NCBI RefSeq assembly: GCF_030272615.1
Contig: NC_081413.1
Span: forward strand, 563,092,510 to 563,156,509
Direction of reading: 5' to 3'
Origin: Cryptomeria japonica
Taxonomy: Eukaryota; Streptophyta; Pinopsida; Cupressales; Cupressaceae
DNA: 64,000 nt
Shown here: piece after piece, positions 37,451 through 49,107 of the stretch
How positions within the stretch are numbered: position 1 is the first letter of the stretch
Layout of the letters: each line of letters begins with the position of its first letter
Made by a program: the position numbers and the translations under genes
Notes under the pieces: model-generated
What the model saw: only the letters and a program-made list of their open reading frames with translations
Databases searched by the model: none
Told to the model about the DNA's origin: nothing

Positions 37451-37512
37451 ATATGTATGTATGTATGTATGTATCTACACATACACATGTGTGTGTGTGT
37501 GTGTGTATGTGA
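37451..37512. repeat. Microsatellite, right part
   Basis: (TATG)n followed by (GT)n. It was split from the 36.5-kb part by the solo LTR. Confidence 0.9.
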
Positions 37513-38172
37513 TGGTATGATGAAAGAATAAGAATCCGATCAACTACTAACAAGGGGGGTGAATCAGTAGATAAAAATTTGATATAAAATTTGCACCAAT
37601 CTCAAAATGAACCTCTCAAAGAAAACTCTAAACTGACTGGTTTAAACATTGAACTTCAAATGCAATATTAGTGACAAGTTAAACTGGTTGACTGTTATAA
37701 CAGACTAACAGTAAAACAACTTGAAACTCACAAAACATTTTAACTGAATCATTCAAATACTTTACCAACAGTAGTTAAAACATATTTCAAATTGTTGTCG
37801 GTTAACATAACATATCAAAGTGGATTTAGCAGTTAAGCAATTCAACCATAGTAAACATAACCACAAAAGCATTCACCATTTGACACCATATTTTTGACGT
37901 GGAAACCCAAGTATTCTAAACTATTATGAAGTTCACCTTGTTAGGAGCCTAGCCTTTTAAAGCTTTACAAAAGTCTTGTTAAGAACAAATCCTGTTAGGG
38001 ACCACCTGGTTAAGGGATTGACTAGAATGCCCTATTAAAAGCAATACCCTATAAGGAGTAACCTCGGTAGAGGATTTGAAATCCAAGCTAATGGACCACC
38101 TGGTTAGAGGATTTGAATAACACTAAGCTTGTTAGAGCTTACCCAGTTAGGAGATTTTACTGCTGTAATTGT
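37513..38172 (-). mobile_element. LTR fragment related to the 49-55 kb Gag element
   Basis: It shares with the 49.1 and 54.8 kb LTRs the order ACTA(A)CA..GGGGGGTGAATCAGT near its start and CGTGGAAA(A)CCC further in, but is otherwise diverged. No internal region was seen. Orientation is inferred from those landmarks. Confidence 0.4.
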
Positions 38173-38457
38173 GTACATACACACACACACACATACATAT
38201 ACGTATATATGTATATATACATATATATGTATATCTACATATATATGTATATGTATACATATACATATACATATGTATGTACACACACACACATATATAT
38301 GTATATATCTACATATATAGATATATATGTATAAATAATATATAATATATATATCTACATATATATACATATATATCTACACACACACACACACATGTGT
38401 ATACATATGTGTATATGTACATATGTATGTATGTACATGTATATGTATATGTATATG

Positions 38458-38490
<33 letters not shown>

Positions 38491-39182
38491 GTACATATAT
38501 ATATATACATATACATGTACATATATATATATACATATACATGTACATATATATATATATATATATATACAACACACACACACATATGTGTATTTATATG
38601 TGTGTGTGTACACACATATGTATATGTATATGTGTGTGTGTATATACACACACACATAGATATATATGTGTGTGTGTACACACATATGTATATGTATATG
38701 TGTGTGTATATATATACACACACACATAGATATGTGTGTGTGTGTGTGTGTGTGTATACACACACACATATACACATGTGTGTGTACATACATTATACAT
38801 ACATACATATGTATATATGTATACACACACATGTGTATATGTGTGTGTGTGTATATACACATACACACATATATCTATGTATATATATATCCATGTGTGT
38901 GTATATATATACATGTATATACATATATGTATGTATGTACATGTATGTATGTATGTATATACATGTATGTATGAAAAAATGTATATGTATATGTATATAT
39001 AGATATGTATGTATGTACACACACACACACACACACATATATGTATGTATCTATATGTATATATACATATACATATATACATATATATACATGTATGTAT
39101 GTATATGCATGTAAGTATGTATATATGTGTACATATGTACATACATACATACACAGACATACATAGATACATAGATACATAG

Positions 39183-39214
<32 letters not shown>

Positions 39215-39252
39215 ACATATATGTGTGTATATATATGTATGTGTGTGTGTGA
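38173..39252. repeat. Compound microsatellite, about 1.1 kb of (AC/GT), (AT) and (TATG/CATA)
   Basis: Nearly unbroken alternating purine-pyrimidine DNA. Every open frame here, in all six frames, is a Tyr/Ile/His/Thr/Cys/Val repeat and not a gene. Confidence 0.97.
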
Positions 39253-39862
39253 ATATAAATTAATTTAAAAATATAAATTGTACAAAATATTTTTACAAGT
39301 TCATAGTTGTAATGTGAAGGAACGTTCTTGCTTTTTTGATATCTATGTTGTTTTATAATCAAATTTGTTCATCTCAAATGCATTTTAGAGCTAAAGAAAT
39401 CCATGTACATGTGCAATTCCTCAATGTTGTCTTTCATATCCATGCCAATAATCTTTTGCATAGAGGAGTTTCTCGATAACTTCCTCATGGAAGATTATGA
39501 ATCATTGATGTAAGTATAAGGATATGGTATGGGGGTTATTAATTACATTATCTAAGTGACATTGTTTGTTTGTACTATCAATGTCATCATGTCATTTGAG
39601 AGTGGTTATTGTAGATATAGCCACTTTATGTTTGTTGCACTCAATATGAAAAATAGAGTGGGTGACCCTATTTGGTTGATCATGTTTGTTAGTTCAACAT
39701 GACACTCATTCCAATATGTTCTTATGTCTCTCATCAAAGATTTGAAGTGCATAAGTTGCTTAGATAATTATGTATCAGGAAGATATCTTAGGTGTGCACG
39801 TAGGTTTTCAATAATGGTTGGTATGTTTTTTTTTGAATTTTTTTAATAAAAATTGTTGCAAG
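39253..39862. other. No features recognised
   Basis: AT-rich, non-coding DNA between the microsatellite and the Helitron fragment. Confidence 0.5.
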
Positions 39863-40288
39863 TCATTGGCTACAATGGCACATTAGAAGATTGAAGATTA
39901 AATATTGAAACCTCAGATGCCTTCTAAATCTTTGGTCATGAAATCTCATCAAGTGCAATATATACTCATGCATTTGCACTTTCCTATTTTGTGGTTTCAT
40001 TTGTAGTACAAATCTATTTGGAAAGTGTGGGAAATGCATATTGAATAGGCTCCCAATATTGTATTCATTTGTTGGAGATGAGATTATTTCAAGCCAGTCA
40101 ATAGTGTTATATGTATTGTCCTCAAGTTCTAGTGTTTGCTTAATAATTTCTAATTCGTAGTGTCTATTTGGCAGTTTAGCCATAAATGATGATGTGTATG
40201 TTGTGCCTCTTTTGGTTTGGTCTTCATCAGTGCTTATTTCATTATTTAGAATCACTATCTCTTTGTTAGTTTCAATGGTGTGAAGCAT
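39863..40288 (-). pseudogene. Helitron Rep/helicase N-domain fragment
   Basis: A 141-codon frame. Residues in the second half read FNMHFPHFPNRF, MHEYILHLMRFHDQRFRRHL and RFQYLIFNLLM. This resembles the Helitron-like N-domain pattern (FP.LFP, EY..H.LMR..DRF..HPRF.Y...N..M) found ahead of Pif1-like helicases in plant Helitrons. Rolling-circle and helicase motifs are absent and no Helitron ends (TC...CTRR) were identified. It is a fragment, and the assignment rests on pattern memory. Confidence 0.55.
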
Positions 40289-40832
40289 GGTCGAAATTTT
40301 TATTCTTGTTTCAATGATTTGTACTAAGTAGTTAACATTTATGACACATCTCTATAGTGTCGGCCATATTTGACATTGTATTGCAATGCATCTCTAACAT
40401 GATTTCTACTTACATAACAGTCGTAATAATGTCCTTGTTTATGCAGTCTTCAAACTATGAGGACATCCAAGCCTTTTATTCCATCTTATAAGCTTTAGCA
40501 AAATAAAATATTCTTATGAAAAAATACTTTTAAAAAAATCATCATCACTTGTCTTACAGATTTGGTTTCTAGAAAGTCAAACAAATTATGATTGGTATTC
40601 ATATAGTTGGAAGTCTATGGGAATTTATAAGTTAGAATTAAAATTTGCAAATAAAATGATAATAATAATAATAATTGTAAATTTATATTCAATCATGGTT
40701 AACAATAAAATTGAATATAAATTGTACATAAAGTTAATTTAAATAATATAAATTACAATAATAATAATTAACAATTATGTCTAAGAGTAATTGTATTATT
40801 TATCCCAAATAATTGAGTAAAGATTAGGGTTA
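40289..40832. other. No features recognised
   Basis: AT-rich non-coding DNA up to the target duplication of the next copia element. Confidence 0.5.
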
Positions 40833-40837
40833 TAATT

Positions 40838-41303
40838 TGTAATAATTGTCTAGCAACCCAAAATATAGAGGCCAACTGAATAGCACAAAAGCAAGAGAGA
40901 ACGAGGTAGATAAGAACAAATTGTACTCATCAAGATGGAAAAATTGATCAATCATACAATGTACATGAGCTTGCTTATAAAGGCAAGGCCATAGGGAAAT
41001 GAGAGCACACAATCATGAAATGTGGCCCAATGAGATACAAGGGTGGGTAGGGGTAGGTAGGAGAAACAATAGATAATTCCACTAAAGGTGGATCACCTAT
41101 CGAAGGTGGAATTATTATTCCACTATAAGTGGATATGAAAATGTGATAACAATATAACACCACCAAAGGTGGAATTTCTCCTACAACCATATTCCCCAGA
41201 TATGCAATTCCCTAAGTGTCTCATATGCAAATTACTACGAAATGCATTATTCTAAGTCAACTTAAGTAAAGTTTAATTACATGAGACATAAATTACACCA
41301 ACA
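40838..41303 (-). repeat. 3' LTR of the 41-47 kb copia element
   Basis: On the minus strand it starts TGTTGGTGTAATTTATGTC; on the plus strand it starts TGTAATAATTG. It contains a conspicuous short repeat of CCACTAAAGGTGGA-type palindromic words at 41077-41175. Confidence 0.85.
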
Positions 41304-41559
41304 CCTCCTCTTAAGTGAAACTTAGGGAAATGTAGACTCCAGGTAACAATACTAGATGGGTCCTAGCTACAAGGCCATGTAAGGTACCCATGAACAAATG
41401 CAATGAATCTCTCACGAATGGAGAAAGGGAGAAAAAACAGTGGGAAAAAACACCCCACCCATAAGAGAGAATGGAGAAGTCAACTGACCCCCTTGATGAA
41501 ATATCCTACACCCCCAAGAGAGCTCACAATTGATGAAACTTACTCTCAATGAAGGATTT

Positions 41560-43014
41560 GGTGAAGATGTCGGCAACCTACTATGTTGTGGGACAATTCT
41601 ATAAATCAATGACTTGCTCCTAGATCAACTCCCTGATGCAATGCATGTGGATCTTGATGTGTTTGGTCCTCTGATGGTGAACTAGGTTCTTTAAGATCTA
41701 AAGGGCACTCTAATTGTCACAATGAAGGATTGTAGGCCATGGAGTGGTGAAGCCAAACATTGATAGAATTTTTTGAAGCCAAATAGCCTCGGTAGTTGCA
41801 TTAACAACCCCTTGACACTCAACCTCAATCGAAGAGAGAGAAATAGCATGTTGCTTCTTGCTTTGCCAACAAACAGGGTCTGAACCAAGATTAAAGCTAT
41901 AACCTAAAGTGGACTTATGATCATCAAGATCACTACTCCAATCGAAGTCTGTGTAACCAACTACGGTAAATTATGCACTTGCTACACAGTGAATTGTAAA
42001 GTGATGTGAACCCTGCATGTAGTCCAAGATGTGTTTGGTAAATTCCCAATGAAGCTCATGTGGTTCATGCACAAAGCATGAAACCATGCCAACTGCAAAA
42101 GAAATATTAGGGCATGTGTGAGTCAAGTAGATGAGACTCCCAACAAGATGATTATACAATGTGGCATCAACAAGTGGAGTGGAACACTTAGCCTCGAGCT
42201 TGACTCCTGAAAGAAAGGGAGTCAACGAGGCTTACAATTAGGGTTGAGAAAGAGTAATCGTAAAAGAAGACTGTGAAATATCAATCTTGAGAAAGTGGTG
42301 TGCAAAAACCCAAGTCAATCATAGCAAATCTCTCATGCAAAGCAGATTTGACACTGCGAATGATGGATGAGGTACTCCTCGTATGATCAAGTCATCAACA
42401 TAGAGCACAAGTAGAAAATGAGAGTCATTTTGTCGTAAAATGTAAATATTTGGATTTGAATGACGCCTAGTGAATCTTGTGGAGAGAAGAAAGAAATCCA
42501 TCTTGGCATACCAAACCCTAGGAGCTTGCTTGAGGTCATAGATAGACTTCCTGGATATGCAAACCAAAGAAGAATCCTGAATGGATCCATGTAGGTGTTC
42601 CATGTAAATATCCTCTTCGATATCCCCATGAAGAAATGCACTCTTCACATCCATCTAATGTATAGCCCAACCATGAGTTGTGGCAATGGAAAGTGTTAAG
42701 TGAATGGAGTTCATCTTAGCTATGGGTGCAAGGGTCTCAGTATAATCACCACCTGGAACCTGTGAAAGACCATTTGCAACAAGTTGAGCTTTGTACTTAT
42801 CCACACTACCATCCACTACAAACTTATATCAATAGATCCACTTACAACAAAGCATCTTCCTCCCCTTAGAGAGAGGAATTAGCTCCCATGTGTTGTTCCT
42901 CATCAAGAAACTATACTCTTCCTCTATTGCAAAATCCGACTCGGGAACCCCCAATGCTTCCTTAATGGATTGTGGATCCCATGTGGAAGATCTTGATATT
43001 GTGACTGAGTCCAT
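41560..43014 (-). pseudogene. Copia reverse transcriptase and RNase H remnant
   Basis: Minus-strand blocks in order: NNTWELIPLSKGRKMLCCKW, MDVKSAFLHGDIEEDIYME, SIYDLKQAPRVWYAKMD, LVLYVDDLII (catalytic YVDD intact), NHLVGSLIYLTHTCPNISFA and RNase H remnants near 41700-41890. Several stops and frame changes lie between the blocks. Confidence 0.88.
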
Positions 43015-43186
43015 TGAGTATCTGAAGAATCCCCAATAAGAGAACCCACTAACTCAAGATTTTGTAGAGCCCAACAAGGTCTTATAGGAGATGAAGGATG
43101 AGCTTCCTCAACTTCAAGTGGACCTTGTGAGTCAAAGTTTAGGTGGAATCATCATCTGAGTCACTACCATCAATTTCAAGTTTCGA

Positions 43187-43846
43187 CTATGGACAAAGGA
43201 GGATGAGGAAAAGAGGCCAAGGTAGGAGAGATTTCCTCAAAGTGAGCACTCCTCTCAAGGAATACCTCATGTGTATTTCCCTTCTTGAAAGAAGATGAAG
43301 TATTTCCTTGTTGTGGAGAGGACAAATGTGCTCTATCTTGTTATGGCTTTGTCTTAGACTGCTTTTGGTTCTTGTTGTTTCCTTGATTCCTTTGATTCCA
43401 TGATTAACCACCAAAGCCATGGGCTTTGAAGACTTAAAAATCCCCATGTTGATCATCTTTGCTTGCTCAAGCATCAACATTTTTGTGAATGCATCAAATG
43501 ATGGTGTGGTAAATGAAACACCTAAAGTCAACTGATGGGTTTGAAAGCTAGAAACAAAGACAACATACTTTGATGGAATCTTGTCCAACAAATTGTAGAC
43601 CAATTGTGCATCCTTCTTATCAATGTAACAATCCTTGAGGTTTGATCTTAGATCAATTGTTTGAGTTACATAGTCTTGGATTGCATCAAAATCATTGGGA
43701 TCCAACATTGTGAGTTCATTGTCAAGCTTGTAGCCCCTAATATCATCAACTTGGGCATACAATTTGTCAAATATATTTGAAGCCTCTTTAATTATATTAC
43801 ATTTCTCAATGTGAAAGATAAGGTCATCCAATACATACTTTCTCAA
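43187..43846 (-). pseudogene. Copia Gag remnant
   Basis: A 219-codon frame including ASNIFDKLYAQVDDIRG, LVYNLLDKIPSKYVVFVSSF and FDAFTKMLMLEQAKM, the pattern of copia Gag (UBN2 family). The zinc knuckle and protease are not visible downstream before the RT part, so integrase and protease look deleted. Confidence 0.75.
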
Positions 43847-43849
43847 AGT

Positions 43850-44915
43850 TCCAAGAGCTATAGAATTTTTAGTGAGTCATTCCATTTGAGAAATTGGATT
43901 AGCTTTAGGATTTGCTAGTGCTACTATTGTTCCATTTATTTAATGAATTAGTCATTTTTCCATTAACTTACGCCATGCTTTAATTTTCCATGATGCATAA
44001 TTATGTGGAGTTAGAAGTGGAAATTTAGGAGAACCTATAACTAAAAATGAAAGAGCACAAGATAGAGAGAGGCACAATCACACAAGACCCCCCCTCCAAA
44101 AATTTAAAAAAAAAAATTTAAAAAAAAAAATAATAAAAAATGACGATTTGGTATTTAGTGCGATTACAATGGGCCACTTGCAAACAAGAGAAAAGTGGAC
44201 TTTTGATGTTAAGATTACAATTGCCTCAAATAGGCTATAGCCGACTCAAATCAATAATGCACAAGACCTTAACTAAGATCCAAACATTTACATGTGCCTA
44301 ATTAGGCCAAAATAGATCAAGCTCTAAAAAATGATATTTCTACTCACAAGAATGAAAAATTGATAGCACCATAAGAAAGTAGATGAAAAATTATGCAGTT
44401 TAAAAAAAATGCACTAAAAAAGGCATCAAGATGACCAAGTTATGAGCCTTCAAAGTTGGACTACAAAATAAAAAAGCTCAATGGAGAGGGGTCTATTTTT
44501 TTAAATTTATTTTTAAAAAGTATTGACATCAACAAAAAACTATGTTTAATTTGATGGTTGTATGGTCGTCATGCCAAAAAACTCCTTGCATGTGTGGTTG
44601 TTTGTACTATACAAAGGACTAATGTAGCAGTGTACAAATCTGAACGTGGCAGGTATAGACACTTGTGTGGTAGATGACGTGTTGTACAACAGTGATACAT
44701 GTCACCTTGTGATTCAATTTCATATTGTACGACTACTGACTATGTTGCCATGCGGCTCTATGGATGCTTGTGTGTCTTGTTGACTTGACATTGACTGGCC
44801 ATTGACATGGTGTATGAGTGGTGACATGGCACGTATGGATGTGGCACATGTTTGTTGATTGTTCAAGCTAATTAGGCAACTAACATGGCTAGTTGAGCAA
44901 ATCAAATCTTGATAG
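43850..44915 (-). other. Leader of the copia element and unexplained filler
   Basis: Non-coding DNA between Gag and the surviving part of the 5' LTR. The expected PBS and inner LTR part were not found, so a rearrangement removed them. Position 44100-44140 is A-rich. Confidence 0.45.
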
Positions 44916-45060
44916 GTGGCCCAATGAGATACAAGGGTAGGTAGGAGAAATAAGAGACAATTCCACTAAAGTTGGATCACCCACTAAAGGTGTAATTATC
45001 ATTCCACTATAAGTGGATATGAAAATGTGATAAAAAGATAACACCATCAAAGGTGGAATT
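44916..45060 (-). repeat. 5' LTR of copia element, inner surviving part
   Basis: Matches 41022-41167 of the 3' LTR and is cut at GGTGGAATT by the nested insertion. Confidence 0.85.
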
Positions 45061-47358
45061 GTAAAATCTATTGATAACCACTTAATAAAATATGGTAACT
45101 AGTGATTAAAGTAAACATAATTCAAAGTCAAGAAGACAAATATTAGACTAATAGTAAAAAAATAAAAATAAATCTAAACATTCTTCAAATGATACCATAA
45201 TCATTACTATTTGTACAAGCCCATTTACCATATTTGGCATCTTATAAAATGCAATATTTATGCTATAGTTTCATACACCACATTATGAATCACACTCAAA
45301 ATTACAAGAGAAGAATAAGTATTCTACAAAAGTCATCTATGCTCTATAAATAGGTAATTACATTAACACTTACATTACAAACCTTCACATGTTTCATCCA
45401 TAATTTGAAGTAGAGGAGAGAGAGCATCATTGAGGTGACATCCACCCTACCACGAAGCATAGTAATACAAAGTAATAATTATGTAAATAATGACTATAAT
45501 CATTTAAATTCAAGAAACATCATCTTGGAAGTCAATCGATAATTTTTAACCTATAACTTGCAGCAAAAGGACAATGTTCATGCACCCATAACTTTTACAT
45601 CCCCAAGCCAGACTTAGAACTTCAATATGTTCTAGAAAGGTAGGAGAATAAAGAACACAACCCAATAAGTGATTAGCATAAATCTTAAGCATGTGTGAGC
45701 AATTTTCTCCTCAACTTGGGGTCATTAATTTACCCAGAACAACGAGACAGTTGTATTTTTTGTTATTTAAACCATCCTTTGAATGACCAACTAGTTGGCT
45801 AACAAATTAGTATAATAACATATGTAAAATTATTGGATGGTATTCTCTAAGAAGAAATGGTTTCTATGGTTAAAATTTTTATTACACAAGACATCAAGGG
45901 CTTAACTTTTAACTTCTAAACTATACTAAGGGCTCATAGACTGGCCAAATTGTTTTATTTTCTAAATTTTTGGAAAGAGATAAGATCTATACCAATAGAG
46001 ATCAGATTAACCACATGGAAAAATAACATAAGAAGGAACCAAAATTATCTAACAAAGGCTCCACTATCATCATCATTAAAGGATTACATAAGAGGAAAAA
46101 GAAACAAATTAAATGAGGAAGACAATGCTCCCAATCAAATGAGGATATGATTTGTTTATAGGCTTAGATGTTCCAATTACCCTTTTTGTCACACTCCAAA
46201 CAACCCAACATAAAAATTTATGGTAATATAGTGGTTGAAAGATGATCTAAGGAAAATTTCCAAGCATTTGTGGACATCACAAAAATGGACAACAAGGAGA
46301 AGCTTATGTTGGGAAACAATGGAAGAAAGGTACCAGTTTTGAAGTCAACATATATGGGATACAATGTTATTGCAACATTGAAACAATTTATGGTCAATAT
46401 GTTAATGATGAGTGAGCCACTAATATTTTGTAGCACAAACCACCACAAGGTTGACATCTTTCAGAATATCACTCTACATCCATTATTGATAAGGGTGGTT
46501 TTTCAAGATTTGAGCACCATATAGAGAAAACTACAACAAGGGAAAAGAAAAGGAAAATGTTTAATAGTTTTAGATGGAGGACAACTTAAAATGTTAATCA
46601 AATTTTTAGAAGAAAGAATACAATTGAAACTACACTACCAAGATTATTTAGTATAATACTCAACACATGAATTAAAATAAAACTATTGAAGTATTTAGAA
46701 ATGGAGTGTACATCATTCTTCAGTAACCATAAATAATTTATGCTTGTGAATTGTGTTCTAATTAATGACTGTTGAATTAACAAATTGTAACAACTTAGGG
46801 CAAGAATATAATTGATTGAATCATAATTGGTACTTATCTTCCCCTTTGAGCTATGATAGAACAAGTGGTTTTGGGAATACACTCTCATGCCTTGAAGACC
46901 AGTATCACCAAAAGTTTTGTCACATCAACCCAATCTACTTTGCATCCATTGAAGTGCTTGATGGCATATCAGCTATGAAACACTTATAAATTTGTTTACT
47001 TGGACTTTAACTATACCTTTCATTATGGAAATGATGCTTCTAACTGTCAAAAAGAAACTTGAAGTACCTAATTCTATTCACACACATGAAACCTAACTAC
47101 ATGACTTTATGCGGGTTTGTCTATGTTAATTCCATTATAACAAGTTACCTCCACTGGCTAGAACCTTTTTCCCAATGATACACTCTATCCAACCCGAAAA
47201 GATATCAAATGATTCTTGTCACACTTGCACAATTAGTTGTCAGCATAACCATTGCAACAATAATCAACACAATCAAATCATTATCTAATTGTTCTTATTT
47301 AAACAATTAGTACAATAATTTGGTGATTAGGCTAAACTAATTAAATGAGGCGAGACAA
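45061..47358. mobile_element. Unclassified 2.3-kb insertion into the copia 5' LTR, TSD GAATT
   Basis: Its insertion is proven by the uninterrupted LTR at 41.16 kb: the sequence GGTGGAATTTCTCC is split here with GAATT on both sides (45056-45060, 47359-47363). Shifting one base gives ends TG...CA with GGAAT/AGAAT flanks. No LTR pair, TIR or recognised protein was found. Plus-strand frames at 45950-46150 and 46270-46524 have no motif I know. Confidence 0.75.
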
Positions 47359-47488
47359 GAATTTCTCCTACAACCATATTCCCTAGATATGCAATTCCCT
47401 AAGTGTCTCATATGCAAATTATTATGAAATGCATTATCCTGTCAACTTAAGTAAAGTGTAATTGCATGAGACATAAATTACACCAACA
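47359..47488 (-). repeat. 5' LTR of copia element, outer part
   Basis: Continues the LTR exactly where it was broken (TTTCTCCTACAACCATATTC) and ends CACCAACA before the TAATT duplication. Confidence 0.88.
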
Positions 47489-47620
47489 TAATTAGAGTTA
47501 TAATTAAAATCAAGGTTATAATTATTTTCGCATAAAATTTGATTAAAATGATATAAGTTATAATAACAATAATTACGTGAGTGATTTCCTATTTTTGTGC
47601 ACACCTTACTTGAAATCAAA

Positions 47621-48106
47621 TTAACCCTTTGTAAAACCTTAATTTGTATAAAGGTTTTAATTAAATAAAATATTAAAATAATATATACTGATTCATATTA
47701 TTTTAAATTTATGAGTGGACCCCAATCCCACAATTTGCATACTAAAAATAAAATAAAATAAAATCATTTAAAAAATTTATAGAGTTATGATTAGAATTAG
47801 GGTTAGTGTTAGAATTAATATTGCTAAAGTTAGCATTAGGGTACAATTAGAAGTAGGGTTAGGATGAAGGTTATTAAAATTAGGTTTTGGTTATTTTTAG
47901 AGTTTTTACATTATTATGAATTTAATTACTTAAAGTGAATTATGCAAAATAAATTATAACCTTAGATCTAAAATATTATTTTATTTTTTATATGCAAATT
48001 GTGGGATTGGGCCCACTCATAAATTTAAAATAATTTTTTGAATCAATATATTAAATTTATTTATTTAATTAAAACCATCATACAAGTTTAGGTCTTAAAG
48101 GGTTAA
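47621..48106. mobile_element. Inverted-repeat (foldback/MITE-like) element
   Basis: Arms of about 140 bp (47621-47765 and 47966-48106) are reverse complements at about 80% by eye. They share TTAACCCTTT, TTTTAATTAAATAAA, TTTATGAGTGG, CCCAATCCCACAATTTGCAT. The about 200-bp middle contains TTAGGG-like words. No coding sequence; the TSD was not resolved. Confidence 0.65.
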
Positions 48107-48420
48107 AACCCTAATTATGACTCTAACTTTACTTCTAACTCTATTGCTAGCCCTAAATCTAAGTCTATTTTTAACCCTATGCTTCATCCTTTCCCTAATT
48201 TTATTCTAACCCTGACCTTTACCTTAAGTGTAACCGTAATTCTAATGCTAATTATAATTGTAATTATAACATTGATTGTAACTGGAAGCTTTATCCTTGC
48301 TCAAATTTTAGTCTAATCCTAACCCTAACGCTAAGAGTAATCTTAATTCCAATACTAATCATAATTATAATTATAACCTTGATTGTAACTCTAGCCCTAA
48401 TTATAGTGCCCTTCCATGAC
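48107..48420. repeat. Degenerate CCCTAA-like array
   Basis: Many CTAACCCTAA, CTCTAAC, CCCTAATT words in irregular phase on the plus strand. They are too degenerate for a telomere array. A similar stretch lies at 63.45-63.60 kb. Confidence 0.5.
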
Positions 48421-49107
48421 ACACTCTTTTATGACACATATTATGGTTACTTATGGACTTATTTTAGACTATTTATGTTGAGATACTTTAGGGTGACTTT
48501 TGATACATTATGTTTGTATGTTGGATGATGTTATACTCAAGACTTATTATTATGTTAGGGTTTATGTTTGTTTATTTGTGTTTACTCGTTATCATGTGAC
48601 GTGGTTTACATTTAATTATTATGATATATGCACATGTGCTAACCCTTATTTCATGATTACATTAGATATGATGATGTTATTAGTCATGTTAGGTCTTTGC
48701 CATTATGCCTTATTTTTGTGGATATGAAAGGGACAATGTCACATCACTAATTTATGAGCAGGGTGTGATGTTGCGATTCTATTTCACCTATTTGTTTACC
48801 TTATGTTTAATTATATGTTGCATAGAGATGTTTGGTGTTATGTAGGATGCATGTACTAGGCATCAACTCCACTTAGTCTCATACGTTTGAGTGTGCCTCT
48901 AATCCCAATGGCATATGATTGGAGGTGACATTAGGATTCTATCACACTCTAATCCTAGTCAATCTTGTGTGTTCCCATATTATTGGCTTGAATCTTCTTG
49001 TTAGGTTTAATGTGGTTTAGGTTTGATGTATTTTATTTAATATTATTGTTGGGTTGATATTATATGGTTTTGGTAATTAATAAATATGTTATTATGCATA
49101 GCCATAT
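48421..49107. other. Unclassified DNA left of the Gag element
   Basis: Probably part of an older LTR element into which the Gag element inserted. No ends or motifs found. Confidence 0.4.

Larger units (their letters stand above)
40838..47488 (-). mobile_element. Ty1/copia retrotransposon, TSD TAATT, carrying a nested insertion
   Basis: The 3' LTR is 40838-41303 (466 bp) and ends at a PPT (41304-41315, AAGAGGAGG on the minus strand). The 5' LTR is represented by 44916-45060 and 47359-47488, separated by a 2.3-kb insertion, and has lost its inner about 190 bp. The outer ends are flanked by TAATT at 40833-40837 and 47489-47493. Gag and RT/RNase H relics are on the minus strand in copia order. 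Multiple stops make it non-functional. Confidence 0.85.

Noticed and set aside
38104-39362. Many long open frames on both strands of the microsatellite, up to 239 codons
   Set aside because: They are translations of CA/TG/TA repeats (Tyr, Ile, His, Thr, Cys, Val only); not genes.
45061-47358. Insertion as an integrated pararetrovirus or a hAT/MULE transposon
   Set aside because: No RT, movement-protein, transposase or terminal inverted repeat signal was visible; left unclassified.
48107-48420. Interstitial telomere
   Set aside because: CCCTAA-like words have no regular 7-bp period (CCCTAAA) and are mixed with many variants.
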